Assembly: GCA_951394045.1 (NCBI GenBank)
Contig: OX595985.1
Span: forward strand, 3,534,001-3,598,000
Length of the DNA stretch: 64,000 bases
Direction of reading: 5' to 3'
Source: Nitzschia sp. DOCU1
Taxonomy: Eukaryota; Bacillariophyta; Bacillariophyceae; Bacillariales; Bacillariaceae
Shown piece by piece: positions 9,301 to 18,034 of this stretch. The first letter of the stretch is position 1. The number at the start of each line of letters is the position of its first letter. The notes under the pieces are model-generated. The model saw only the letters and a list, made by a program, of their open reading frames with translations, was not told where the DNA came from and made no database searches. Position numbers and translations under genes: made by a program.

Positions 9301-12300
9301 TCCATCCAGCCATTTGCTCTGAAAGACGTCCAGGTGCAAGTTGGCGGTAAGATAGGTATGGGCCTTCTCCGCGTGGAAGAGTGGGCACACGGGAGATCGA
9401 ATGAACCATTGCATATATTCCGCTGGGTTGTCGACGAAGCGAAGCTCGGGTGGTCTCATTGAGAATATTGTTATGAAATCGGTGTTCAGTGGAGAGTCTA
9501 GTTCATCACGGATGACTTCCATCTGGTGAGTAGAGAATAGCCTATCGTCGGGGAAGTTCTTGGATCTTCGCACCGTCTGACCTATCACTGCTTTCACCGC
9601 TATGATATCTTGCCTCCTGGATGGCCCCATTGCCATATACCCCGTAAAGGCGGCCGAACGATACTCCCTAGGGCACGTAGGAATTTTGATAAACTCGACG
9701 GTAGAAGCAACCAGACTCCTTGCTTGTATAACAGATAGACATTCCATCAAAGTCACTGGTCTACCGGCCGGCAGACCCTCATCTCTTTTAGAAGATCTAA
9801 ACTGAGTAGCAGTCTTCCGAACACTGTTGATCTTAGTATTGCCGAGGTTGTGATGTTCTGCCCGAATGGTATTCGGGTCGTCTTTGGTAGGGGGTCGGAA
9901 GAGGACAATAGAGCCTCTGTCAACACCGGCAACGTAACTAACCAAATACAAGGACAGGCACGACCCCTGAGCATTCTGGAGATTCTGAGAGGAGGGAAAT
10001 TTCATAAATAGGTTCGCGTTGGTGGGAGACATTGCGGCGTCTGCCAGAGCACACCTCGGTACGTGCTTTTTGACGAGGAGACACGGATCGGTAACCTTCA
10101 CTGTCCCCCTGAGAATGTCTTCCGTTGCATATCCAAGTTCCAGCAGGATGTCCAGTGCCGACTGGGAGTGAGGCACATCTATTACCTGTATTGTGTGTTG
10201 GCCTGGGGTCCTAGTGGCAAAAAAATTGTTGTTGCGCTTGCAGACAAAAACAGTGTTGCCGTACTCGTCCATTTTTGGTACTTGGCAACGTGGGTTGCAC
10301 TTGTGACTCAGATAACGCTCTGCCCACTCAAGGAGTTCCTTCAGGCAAGAGAGATGGCCCGGTTGATTTAGGTCCATGCGGTTGCGCCTTGCGTATGCGG
10401 CAAGGTCAGCCTTACAGCCATGAATCTTGTCCAGAACTTTCGCCATGCCTTCTGGAGTTGTCGTGTCATACACTGTTTTCAGCATTGCATGGATGTGATA
10501 CACATTGCCCTTGTCATCTTGGAATTCCTTCCGGTACCATGCCCACTGAATCCCACCAAGAGGCTCTTCCGGACTGTGGATGATATATTTCATCCATAGA
10601 TCAATGAAAGCAGTCCATGCTCTTTCTATGTATATAGCCGAAGCATGACGTAAGACAAAAGAAGCCTCTTCAGTGGAAAGCGAGAACTGAGACATTAAAA
10701 GGAGAATCGCGTCTGGACTCGAAATCCAATCTCGAAGAACCTTGACTCCCGCAGCTGTGCTGTGGTTGGCGGTCTGAGTGTAAAAATAGTCGGGGGGAGA
10801 CTTCTCAAAGAGGCGTGTCAACTTATGAATGTTAGAAAAGTTTTCCACATCATCCTCGTATAGTTCTTCGTTATCGTTTTCCTCTCGGTTGCGAAAAGCT
10901 ACGCCTTCCGTGGGGGATTGCTTCTCCGCAAAGCCCCTATGTAGCACCAACCGTGAATCGTTGCCGCGCATGGCAACGTTTGTCAACACATCCAATTGCA
11001 TAAACTGATACGTGTTGTTAGTGGATGTCAGTAGTGTAGGATCTTGAACACGAGTCCAGGCATGACCACGCATAGAGGCGACTCCATACTTTGCTAACGT
11101 CGCTTTGTCGTTCCAGAAGGCTGTAGGAAGGGCTCCAAGTACCGCCCCTTCATTGGTCGAATAATAGAAGATATCGGAGAAGAGAGCTGCCTCGGCGTAT
11201 ACCAAAGGAACCGAAGTTTGTGCAGACTTGGCAATCATCTTCTGGAAGAAACTTGCATGGGATCGCCGCATTCGAAGCTTCGAATTCTTCCTGACAAGCA
11301 AATGACCTTGTCGGTTCAGCATGATGTGCATTGGGACCGAAACAGGCTCTCCGGTGGCCATTTCCAATTTTGCTTCTAGAGGCCGGTTTTGTTCAACCGC
11401 CGACATGGCGAAAGGATAGTCAGGGTTAGTAGGATCGATGTTCATCGGATCAGTGTATTCAAGTCGACCATCAGGTCCAATGCCCAGGTTCCATTTCTCT
11501 TCTTCAAGAGGCTCAGTTTTCTGGTCGATTAAATCGTCAGGAGCATCGAAGTTTTCATATGGACCAAGGTTGTTCAGCAGGTCATCTCCCCAGTCTACAT
11601 CTTCCTCCCGGTCCCATGGTAGACAAGGAGCCCTTTCGTTGCCGGCAGCATTCCCTGGCTCTGCTTCCCTTGGCTGGCTATAATAAGGTGGATCCATAAT
11701 AATACCATCCTCGGCGTCCCCGTCGTGAGTGGCGTCTGGTTGGTACACTGGGACCCGTGTCTGGAAGAGCCCAACATCTTCCTGACAAGTGTTGTGGCCC
11801 AAGAGGAATGTCGAGCACTGGACCGACCCATCAAGGAAAAGTGCCAGATGATTCCTGCAGGCCCCAATGCTGCAGTTGGGTTGAGGACAAGCATAATATA
11901 TAACTTCTTTGCAAAGATCGGTAGCAAAAACCCAGTTTCTTTGTCCCAAATTCAAGCAACGTTTATCGCAGCAGCAGGATGAGGTGCTAATATCGAGAGG
12001 CTTGGGCAGCATCACGAGAGGACAGGCATGGTCTTTGCAGTATACCCTTGTCTGCCCTCCCAAGCAGGAAAGATATCTATACATAAGAGTTGCAACAGAA
12101 ACGGGGAGAAACTTCTTGTATACAATCAGAAAGACATCTTGCATTGTCCAGGAACAGCCTCTAGGGGTACGTGCAAAACGAGCACCAGAAGAAGATTGAA
12201 CCCCCCAGTCGGAATGCTTCTGACCACCATGACGTGCATATATTATGCCCTCCCAGTCTAGGCCATTCTTTTTGGCTCCAGTAACTAGAGGTGGCCTCCT

Positions 12301-14082
12301 TGCTACGACCAGCACTGGGATCCAATCCGGATTGCTTCTCTGGTGCTCCGGCTTGAATGAAAAACTTGTTCCAGGACGAGTGTACTGCAATATGGCTACC
12401 TCGCTGAGACAAGCTTCAGGGCACCATGGCTCATCCGTGAAGTGGTCCATGTGCTCGGTCGGCCAGTGGAAAATGGGTGGAGAGCCTGGTAACACCTTTT
12501 GGAGGATGGCGGCGGGGTTCAACCCGGAGAGATTATACTCTGTCTGTTTAGCACAAGCCCCCTTGGTCTTGATCTCACTCCAAACCAAAGACAGAAGGTA
12601 CCCTTTAGGGTCAGTTGTTGTTTTTAAAGCAGCAGTAAGAATAGGTATCAGCTCGTCCACGCACATCATGGCTGCTGTTAAAGTCCATAGGTAAAAACTG
12701 TGATGATCAACTCGTCGTACGTCGCAGAATCGCTCTCCGTAGGAATCATAGGGATGAATGCGAACATACTTAAAAGGCCAAGGAGGAACAAAAGAAACTT
12801 GGTGGATCGACACTATAGAGCCGGCACCGTCGAAGGTGTACTTATCAAGAGTAAGGGGATGCTCGTTGTACACCTCTTCCTGTAATGCGACTGCATCCTC
12901 TAAGCCTACGTAAGTGGCTCCACTTAACTCCTTTGCAGCAAAAGCCCCAACATCGGGATATGTTTCTTCTGCACCTTGAATTTTTTGAAGGACACAGTCC
13001 TTTGGAAGACGATTCATAGGATCACTGTTGGAACACAACGACAAAACGTGGTGTCTGATATCAGGTCTTCCACTGATCGACAAGGCATCTCTTTTCGCTG
13101 TCAAGTTGTCTATATCGACGTATCTCCCATGAGTAGTAACGTAGCAGGAGTCGATGCCGTCGAAACCCCCCTGCATTCGAACTGTCTCAAATGTATCCGA
13201 GTACGCATTCCGTCTGCCTGTTCGTATGACCCGAGATCTTGGTTGTAGAGGAGAAAATTGATTGGCATTACGGGACGATAAACTGCCAGTTGGGTTCACG
13301 GGAACATGAACATAGCGCACGTTTGTTGTCTTGGCATGTTGTTCGCAACAGAGGACGTACACACCACTGCTATTTGCAACGACTTTCGGTGAACACTTGA
13401 AGGCCGGATTCAATAGTATAAAGGAAGAAGAAGGAAAATCTGGCCGACAAGAGTCCACCCAGCTTCTACCGCTGTTACCCTGAGAAGTAGTCTTGAAACA
13501 ATAGTTGCCTCGCGAAGCTAAGATGTCATCGTATGGTAATAAGTGCGTTTCGTGTAGAAACACGGCATCGCCGTAGGGGCAGCGAACCGACGGAAAGCCC
13601 AAATGCAGATTCATTTGTGCCTCGAGTTTATCAAAACGTAGATCAGCGATGGCAGACAAGAAAGTAGCTCGTGCTTCCGAAGCGTCTTCTACCTCAGCAG
13701 GAGGGTTGTCGATGGACACCTCCCCAAGAAAATTCTCCCACCACCATCCCCTCCATTTCATTGGTATTAGCTTCCACTTTTCCAGCAGAGGCACTTCGTG
13801 CTTTCGGTTTGTTTCATTCATCTGTAGGGGATGAAGAAAAGACCACACCAATGCAGGCCAAAACGAGGTCTTACAGCCGGGTTTCAAATACGCGGAGCAC
13901 ATGGAACATAGGTAAAACGTAAAGGGCAAATTCCGGTAGTCCACATTGCAATACTTCTTTCTCACGCTGTACCGAAGGGTTTTCTTTTGCACTTCCTCCA
14001 AGTTAACATGGCGACGCCAACAGTTAATACACTTGTCATGTTCCGACAAGGTCGGATTGGGATGTGAGGTAGATAGGATCAT
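6373..14082 (-). CDS. Giant Rep-helicase (Helitron type) with C-terminal GIY-YIG nuclease domain (2569 aa)
   Basis: One uninterrupted frame from the ATG at 14082. Residues 18-65 hold Cys/His pairs (CINC, CSMC) like the N-terminal zinc region of Helitron proteins. Around 1195 a YHIHAML motif fits the HUH site of rolling-circle Rep enzymes; no clear double-Tyr motif was found. Residues about 1930-2360 carry a Pif1-type SF1 helicase: Walker A GGPGVGKT (about 1935), Walker B FIFIDEWG (about 2017), GTMDHLQLMPF, TIHAAMGSTL and LLSRTRRANQ. Residues about 2445-2545 look like a GIY-YIG nuclease (YLGATVSLRRRLNEHN). Expected role: nick, unwind and copy the element DNA. Usual Helitron RepHels are roughly 1,400-2,000 residues, and some lineages carry an apurinic-type endonuclease; a GIY-YIG tail is unusual. 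The right copy is a pseudogene. Confidence 0.8.
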   Translation of the reverse strand: MILSTSHPNPTLSEHDKCINCWRRHVNLEEVQKKTLRYSVRKKYCNVDYRNLPFTFYLCSMCSAYLKPGCKTSFWPALVWSFLHPLQMNETNRKHEVPLLEKWKLIPMKWRGWWWENFLGEVSIDNPPAEVEDASEARATFLSAIADLRFDKLEAQMNLHLGFPSVRCPYGDAVFLHETHLLPYDDILASRGNYCFKTTSQGNSGRSWVDSCRPDFPSSSFILLNPAFKCSPKVVANSSGVYVLCCEQHAKTTNVRYVHVPVNPTGSLSSRNANQFSPLQPRSRVIRTGRRNAYSDTFETVRMQGGFDGIDSCYVTTHGRYVDIDNLTAKRDALSISGRPDIRHHVLSLCSNSDPMNRLPKDCVLQKIQGAEETYPDVGAFAAKELSGATYVGLEDAVALQEEVYNEHPLTLDKYTFDGAGSIVSIHQVSFVPPWPFKYVRIHPYDSYGERFCDVRRVDHHSFYLWTLTAAMMCVDELIPILTAALKTTTDPKGYLLSLVWSEIKTKGACAKQTEYNLSGLNPAAILQKVLPGSPPIFHWPTEHMDHFTDEPWCPEACLSEVAILQYTRPGTSFSFKPEHQRSNPDWIPVLVVARRPPLVTGAKKNGLDWEGIIYARHGGQKHSDWGVQSSSGARFARTPRGCSWTMQDVFLIVYKKFLPVSVATLMYRYLSCLGGQTRVYCKDHACPLVMLPKPLDISTSSCCCDKRCLNLGQRNWVFATDLCKEVIYYACPQPNCSIGACRNHLALFLDGSVQCSTFLLGHNTCQEDVGLFQTRVPVYQPDATHDGDAEDGIIMDPPYYSQPREAEPGNAAGNERAPCLPWDREEDVDWGDDLLNNLGPYENFDAPDDLIDQKTEPLEEEKWNLGIGPDGRLEYTDPMNIDPTNPDYPFAMSAVEQNRPLEAKLEMATGEPVSVPMHIMLNRQGHLLVRKNSKLRMRRSHASFFQKMIAKSAQTSVPLVYAEAALFSDIFYYSTNEGAVLGALPTAFWNDKATLAKYGVASMRGHAWTRVQDPTLLTSTNNTYQFMQLDVLTNVAMRGNDSRLVLHRGFAEKQSPTEGVAFRNREENDNEELYEDDVENFSNIHKLTRLFEKSPPDYFYTQTANHSTAAGVKVLRDWISSPDAILLLMSQFSLSTEEASFVLRHASAIYIERAWTAFIDLWMKYIIHSPEEPLGGIQWAWYRKEFQDDKGNVYHIHAMLKTVYDTTTPEGMAKVLDKIHGCKADLAAYARRNRMDLNQPGHLSCLKELLEWAERYLSHKCNPRCQVPKMDEYGNTVFVCKRNNNFFATRTPGQHTIQVIDVPHSQSALDILLELGYATEDILRGTVKVTDPCLLVKKHVPRCALADAAMSPTNANLFMKFPSSQNLQNAQGSCLSLYLVSYVAGVDRGSIVLFRPPTKDDPNTIRAEHHNLGNTKINSVRKTATQFRSSKRDEGLPAGRPVTLMECLSVIQARSLVASTVEFIKIPTCPREYRSAAFTGYMAMGPSRRQDIIAVKAVIGQTVRRSKNFPDDRLFSTHQMEVIRDELDSPLNTDFITIFSMRPPELRFVDNPAEYMQWFIRSPVCPLFHAEKAHTYLTANLHLDVFQSKWLDGFNYQVRIRDGELQHVCKFAEERTLNVDPSARNRQPSAEFMELLSFLNSPTTTFTTPQVELSPPNAILAMQNYLAPRRTYSKVPPVVWWSPVNPRRKVPFLIHLLLLYGRFETEYELMLGSTLREAFIRGGLLIPETMEFSFQRLLKVYIERELRVSPSSTFQIDRALVQAYGHLRELWGFPDAVPCHLETPPVLASAMTQAVDAEVEKHLNEARSHMVDAIYAELSHCGDLVERGLLPPKAAILNARRSAVVDNDAEHQEEDGFMSKESPNGPLIPQTDTADPTTIFPADLTAFFPPPKNCRQSQASFKEQTSAMKRFKSAVNAYLSGCGRAENIIYVGGPGVGKTTVASFCAAYCLAKGMNGVSTSFIADRAKKLGGIHLHALLGLKGRDDSISPGRMAELAIQALYRQPHKIELIRRLDFIFIDEWGMMSAELMAVLDICFRYIRGESSLFCGGVLIFGTMDHLQLMPFKGTPGMLSMFSVSELSFCRLMESVRAADDAALRRITDLTRLPKWEDADKVEFKQLLSEHCTFIESFEDDSIPSDAVFLFGRKEPCYVAEALVLDKMRRFYGNACVSSPCHDEESTTAGNWGPASSVTSKSLDRRVKQRSLLLFYPNARYEFTHVSKGHFNQGQLAIMLQDQVPTETEVSVSKPVYVWKAPSGVKQFPSEEDCNPTWLLDNGWSIVSVPSTTTQPQRLRGRHHARRTQYGLRPRVASTIHAAMGSTLPSIVTAVTSEGTSHRGLDFGLWTAALVVVLLSRTRRANQMFFVGDKDATIVHLLDVLITKNNRFLGIITDLLDRLCLVVPMTSEDISQTRPDGIYDIFDEQHPLQPLLPHPTIFQPKDSVVANIIAVYHIISLQDLHFNYLGATVSLRRRLNEHNSLQGSTQTKNPALLPYALFAYVAGFASFKEAQHFEHVWREQCRRRMENRTSSDPPAAFISKIGRGLVARENLLLPPGTTPLRIIQCGNLVIQR

Positions 14083-14324
14083 GGCAAGGGAATTGTGTGC
14101 TTTGGATTAATACGTGTGTACAGGTAGGTGCCCTTGTTACACAATATCATGGCAGTGCCGCACCGTGCATTGCGCGTGCTATTGCACCCTCATGATTGCA
14201 CCCTCCACGATCAACTGGCAAGGAGAGGGAAACGGTGCAGCCTAACTAGGTATTCCATAGTGTATGCCTAGTCTGTAAATTTGGCCCTCTGAAACTAACT
14301 ATTATGTTAACCGACCGTCGCAAA
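14083..14324. promoter_or_regulatory. Upstream region of Rep-helicase gene
   Basis: 242 bases between the Rep-helicase start and the end of the HhH-like gene, both on the minus strand. It contains two tandem ATTGCACCCTC-type units around 14183-14213, also recognisable in the right arm near 36785-36812. They may be regulatory sites or initiator binding sites; nothing more can be shown from sequence. Confidence 0.35.
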
Positions 14325-15308
14325 TTAAAAAGTTGCCACTGGTTGATAGCTCTCTGACGGATCGCAGCACTCCCTCCACTTAGCTACATAGGCTCCGTTC
14401 TCCAAGAAAAACCAGAACAGCCGTTGACCTGGTTCAACGCTGTCGTATTTATCCTTGTTGGGACCGACACAATCGCACCATATGCATTCGAACCAGGACC
14501 ATCGCCTATCTAGGCCACAGAAAGCCATCACGAGCCTGCAAAACTTCTCCATTCGGGGATCGAGCACGGTAGAAGTAGAGGTCTGAACCTCTTTGGCGAA
14601 TTTAGATGCATTGCATGCAATCTGACACTTGTCAAGATATTCCGCCATCATGCGATACGATCCTAAGTCTGGCACCGGATAAGCCAAGAACCCATTGTGC
14701 ACATTGTTCTTCAAGATGTACCCGACCATGCCAGCATACAATCCCAAGTTCATTCCATAAAAAGGACCGATGCCTTCGATGGTTTTTGTCATATCTGCAA
14801 GGCGTTGCTCAAACTGAAGCATTGAAATAGCCGCATTGTCCTCCAGGAACCGAAGAAACTTCCTTATGGAACCTGCCGCTTCTTCCAAGACGCCGACATC
14901 GGAATACTTCTGGCGAAGATTTATGGCAGTAGTTCTGCCCCGAGGTTGGGTCCCTCCTTTCCACTTGTCTACTCCGTATTTTCCCTCCATGGCATCCATC
15001 ATCAACAACAGTAAGTTGGCGTTAGCAAGATCCGGTGTGCCGGCGAGGGAAGCAAGCTTGGTTAGAAAGCATGGTCCTGCACCAAAAAACGTGTCCCAGT
15101 TTGTCATGTAGAGGGCAAGTAGCAAGAGATGTTCTACTTTGCTCTCCATCCCCACTGACCGAAGAATGCCTAGTGCCTTGTGAATGATGGTCATGCCTTT
15201 TGATGCCCATATTTCTTTGGCATAGCTTCGAGGCACGTGCCACATCTTGGTGGGTACTTCAACAACTCTGCCGTCCTCTATGGCATCATCGGCAGTATTA
15301 AATTTCAT
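14325..15308 (-). CDS. HhH-like protein (327 aa from ATG), probable frameshift extension of the ~880-aa frame
   Basis: The first ATG of this frame is at 15308 and overlaps the stop of the upstream frame as ATGA, but the frame is open about 160 nt further upstream and reads convincingly from the A7 run at 15365 (KKIDLGFGNYGG). Residues with IEGIGPFYGMNLGLYAGM look like a helix-hairpin-helix motif as in base-excision glycosylases, and a WCDC Cys pair lies nearer the C-terminus. Function is not established. It lies directly downstream of the 882-residue frame on the same strand, and both arms keep the same arrangement, so the two are probably one expression unit: a -1 frameshift product, or reinitiation at ATGA. 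Confidence 0.55.
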   Translation of the reverse strand: MKFNTADDAIEDGRVVEVPTKMWHVPRSYAKEIWASKGMTIIHKALGILRSVGMESKVEHLLLLALYMTNWDTFFGAGPCFLTKLASLAGTPDLANANLLLLMMDAMEGKYGVDKWKGGTQPRGRTTAINLRQKYSDVGVLEEAAGSIRKFLRFLEDNAAISMLQFEQRLADMTKTIEGIGPFYGMNLGLYAGMVGYILKNNVHNGFLAYPVPDLGSYRMMAEYLDKCQIACNASKFAKEVQTSTSTVLDPRMEKFCRLVMAFCGLDRRWSWFECIWCDCVGPNKDKYDSVEPGQRLFWFFLENGAYVAKWRECCDPSESYQPVATF

Positions 15309-17953
15309 CTTGAAGGGTTCAAGGAACGATCCCCCATAGTTGCCAAAACCAAGATCGATTTTTTTCGATGCGACACAAGAGCATCTTTGAGTTCTGTGCA
15401 ATGGGACTCGTTGTCTTGGAAGATTTCCAAAGACTTTCTGGTGTACCCAATAGCATAGAACCGCATCAGACGGGGAGTATCCGAAACAGATGGACCCAAG
15501 AACACCCGAGCAAGCAGCTTGGCCTCTTCCTCCGGCACCTTGTACCTTTCCTGTAGCACAAGGTGGATCGGCTTAGCGTAAAAGAAATGGGAAAAGGTGA
15601 CACTTCCATCATTCCCAGGTTTGACCCCATTAAGGAAGTCTCCGTGGCGGTTGGACATTGAAGTGATTGAAGCCCCCGGAGAATCTGACGTGCTGGATGC
15701 CATTGGAGCACAGCAGAGATCCCAAACATGGAACCGCTGCCTCTTTGCAGTCAGTTTCTCGTTGAATTCTTTCGTGAAGTTGTTGTAAATAAAGTCGTCC
15801 TGGAGAATGGAATGATTCATGTGCTCTTTCTCCTTGAATACATCATCCACCACATCTTGAATGAAGTCGGTCAGCCTTGCAACCTCGGAAAGAAGCCTAG
15901 GGGAAAAGTTGTGCATGTCCTCCAAACCATTCATGTAGCGGGGAATGTCTTTGAGGAATTTCCACGCAGTTTTGCATTTGTCGGGTTGTGAGGTTGCGTA
16001 GTTATGATTGGCAGCACCAATCGTCACCCTAATTGGCACCAATACGCTGCGAAGACCGAACGATCTATCCCGGGTGGCATCAGTTTTCCCGTTTTCTGAA
16101 ATGTAGTGAAGGATTTGCTCCAAATTAAAAGATTTCTCCATTTCATGTTCGTAGTACCGAGTCAAAAACTGCTCATGATGAGACCTTGTGACCAGATAGT
16201 CTCGGGTCCCTCTGACAACCGAATCATTTTCTGCAAGCCACACATGAGAAACCGCCTTTTCAAAGGTAAAGGAAGAGCCAGCAGCAGAACTCAGCACAAC
16301 GTCATGAGTATTCTGATCTACTTTGCGAAAAAAAATCAAATCCATTGCACCTAGTGGAATGAGAACTCGACCATAGTTCTCTGTGTCGTATCGCAAAATC
16401 TGGCGTTCCCTATTCTCCCACGAAGACCCCCCTGCCGCGTGTCGGAGATACGAGACAAAAGCAGGAATCGTGGCTACCTGATGTTCTGCAAGCATTTTTT
16501 GTGCTTTGCCCATATCGAAGCTGGGGAGAATTGTTGCGTCAACATTCAACATACTTTCATCCTCCTGGTAGCCGATAGGAAGAACAGGGACCAGACCACA
16601 AATACCCTGCTGCCTATTGTTGTCCTCTGGCAAAACGGGTCCGCCCGAAGGCGACGGAGGTAATAACGTCGTCCTACCAACAGAATTGGCCACCTTGTCC
16701 CTATTCACAGAAAGTTCTTCATTGTCTTGGGACCTAGCATCTTCTTCTCCCGTTTCCTTGTCCACTGTTTCGACAACTGCGGGAGAGGCAGCACCAGCAG
16801 GATTGATCAAGGCAGAGATTTCCGTGCCCTGCCGCCTTGACTCCCTCAGGGGCAAACATTTCTTTCTTCGTTTAGGAGAGGGAACTATTTTGACTCCTCC
16901 AAGTTCGGAGCTCTTCATCGTGCCCCCGCCTTGCCCCACATCTCCACGAGAAGCGGTAGTATCTAGTTTCTTCACGAACTCGAACTCTTCTCTGCGTGCG
17001 TATTTCCCAAGCAGAAGAAGCCGCCTGTGTCGCTGCCTTTCTCGACGGAGAAGATGTTGGGGCGGGTTGTTCTTGAGATAAAGCAAAGACTCCTTGGAAT
17101 CTTTTGTCAGGTTGTCGCGGCAATTCACAGGATACTTGTATAGTGTACTGAAAACAAGAAGCATATAAGCAGCAGCATTTTTTTTGGTGATACTGCCATT
17201 GTAGTACAGATCCACATTGTTCTGGGAGGTTTGGTCAAGAATCTCCATAATCTTGTCTCGTGCTGCTTCAGGGTCAATATTTTCGGCTGCGCTCTCCAAG
17301 CTACCCTTAAACTTCAGCGGATTCGTTTTGCAGTCATCCATCAATTTGGCAAGATGAGATTGTTCCTCTGATTGAAAATGCACCTTGATCAGACATTCAA
17401 GGAGGCGGTAGTGTTCCTTGGCACTAGTAACATCGTGAAAAAACACATAAGAAAATCGCAGCCAGGGAGTAGGATCGTCACAACATCCTATTGCTTGGTC
17501 AGGGTACATGGTCCACCCAACCACGTGCATTGTGACTAGATGAATAATCCACGCTTGGTGGATTTCCTGGGCAAAAGCCTTGGCTTCTTTTCTGTAGTCA
17601 GGACGTTGGGCTTGGGGATTAAAAAGAAGCCTCCCTTCTGCGTCTTTCACGATCACATTTAAACACCGCGTGACTGCATCATTCAAATGTTGCTTCAGCA
17701 ACAAAAATTTGATCTTTTTGTTGTCTACTTGGTCCTCCTTTGCTGGAGGCACCCACAGTGTACTGAAACGGACGGTGAATATGTTCAGCCGCGATCCATC
17801 GTGCAACTCCTTGTACGCGTAGAGTTGAAGAGAGTGAGTCTGTAACGACTCAAGATACTGCATTCCAGCTTCGGCACCAAGGATGTAAATGTAGTCGATA
17901 CTTTTGACAAACAACGATTCTCGCCTGGTTTTAATTTCTTTTGCAACGAACAT
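15305..17953 (-). CDS. Unidentified 882-aa protein, left copy
   Basis: Long intact frame conserved in both arms. Residues 1-330 are well-folded-looking and helical, with aromatic/Trp-rich stretches (WIIHLVTMHVVGW, WLRFSYVFFHD). Residues about 340-480 are low-complexity and basic/acidic with a possible nuclear signal (SPKRRKKC). Residues about 490-862 are again ordered (VLIPLGAMDLIFFRKVD, FLTRYYEHEMEKSFNLEQIL). I recognise no family. The start ATG follows the TAG of the acidic-protein frame without a gap, and both frames are in register; an 81-nt intron at 17954-18034 would fuse them. The 3' end overlaps the next frame at an A7 slippery run. It may be a large DNA-handling or structural protein of the element (inference only). 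Confidence 0.6.
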   Translation of the reverse strand: MFVAKEIKTRRESLFVKSIDYIYILGAEAGMQYLESLQTHSLQLYAYKELHDGSRLNIFTVRFSTLWVPPAKEDQVDNKKIKFLLLKQHLNDAVTRCLNVIVKDAEGRLLFNPQAQRPDYRKEAKAFAQEIHQAWIIHLVTMHVVGWTMYPDQAIGCCDDPTPWLRFSYVFFHDVTSAKEHYRLLECLIKVHFQSEEQSHLAKLMDDCKTNPLKFKGSLESAAENIDPEAARDKIMEILDQTSQNNVDLYYNGSITKKNAAAYMLLVFSTLYKYPVNCRDNLTKDSKESLLYLKNNPPQHLLRRERQRHRRLLLLGKYARREEFEFVKKLDTTASRGDVGQGGGTMKSSELGGVKIVPSPKRRKKCLPLRESRRQGTEISALINPAGAASPAVVETVDKETGEEDARSQDNEELSVNRDKVANSVGRTTLLPPSPSGGPVLPEDNNRQQGICGLVPVLPIGYQEDESMLNVDATILPSFDMGKAQKMLAEHQVATIPAFVSYLRHAAGGSSWENRERQILRYDTENYGRVLIPLGAMDLIFFRKVDQNTHDVVLSSAAGSSFTFEKAVSHVWLAENDSVVRGTRDYLVTRSHHEQFLTRYYEHEMEKSFNLEQILHYISENGKTDATRDRSFGLRSVLVPIRVTIGAANHNYATSQPDKCKTAWKFLKDIPRYMNGLEDMHNFSPRLLSEVARLTDFIQDVVDDVFKEKEHMNHSILQDDFIYNNFTKEFNEKLTAKRQRFHVWDLCCAPMASSTSDSPGASITSMSNRHGDFLNGVKPGNDGSVTFSHFFYAKPIHLVLQERYKVPEEEAKLLARVFLGPSVSDTPRLMRFYAIGYTRKSLEIFQDNESHCTELKDALVSHRKKSILVLATMGDRSLNPSR
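15359..15365 (-). promoter_or_regulatory. A AAA AAA slippery heptamer, candidate -1 frameshift site
   Basis: On the coding (minus) strand the zero frame reads CGA AAA AAA TCG, so the heptamer has the X XXY YYZ register needed for -1 ribosomal frameshifting. The next gene is in the -1 frame, and its natural-looking reading begins right here. The right arm has the same heptamer at 35623-35629 in the same register. No clear downstream pseudoknot was found by eye. Confidence 0.55.
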
Positions 17954-18034
17954 CTAGAGCCGGATCAGAGATGACAAAGGGGTTAATTTCTTTGCAACTA
18001 AATTGATATACACGATGATGCCACTTCTTTTTAC
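17954..18034 (-). other. Candidate 81-nt intron spanning a TAG stop
   Basis: The donor context is CAG|GTAAAA at 18034, there is a pyrimidine-rich stretch, and the acceptor is CTCTAG at 17954. The length is a multiple of three and phase is 0, so splicing fuses the acidic and 882-residue frames. The mirrored segment in the right arm (32954-33034) keeps donor, acceptor and length. Its differences would change L to P, S to P and R to W if coding. Confidence 0.5.
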
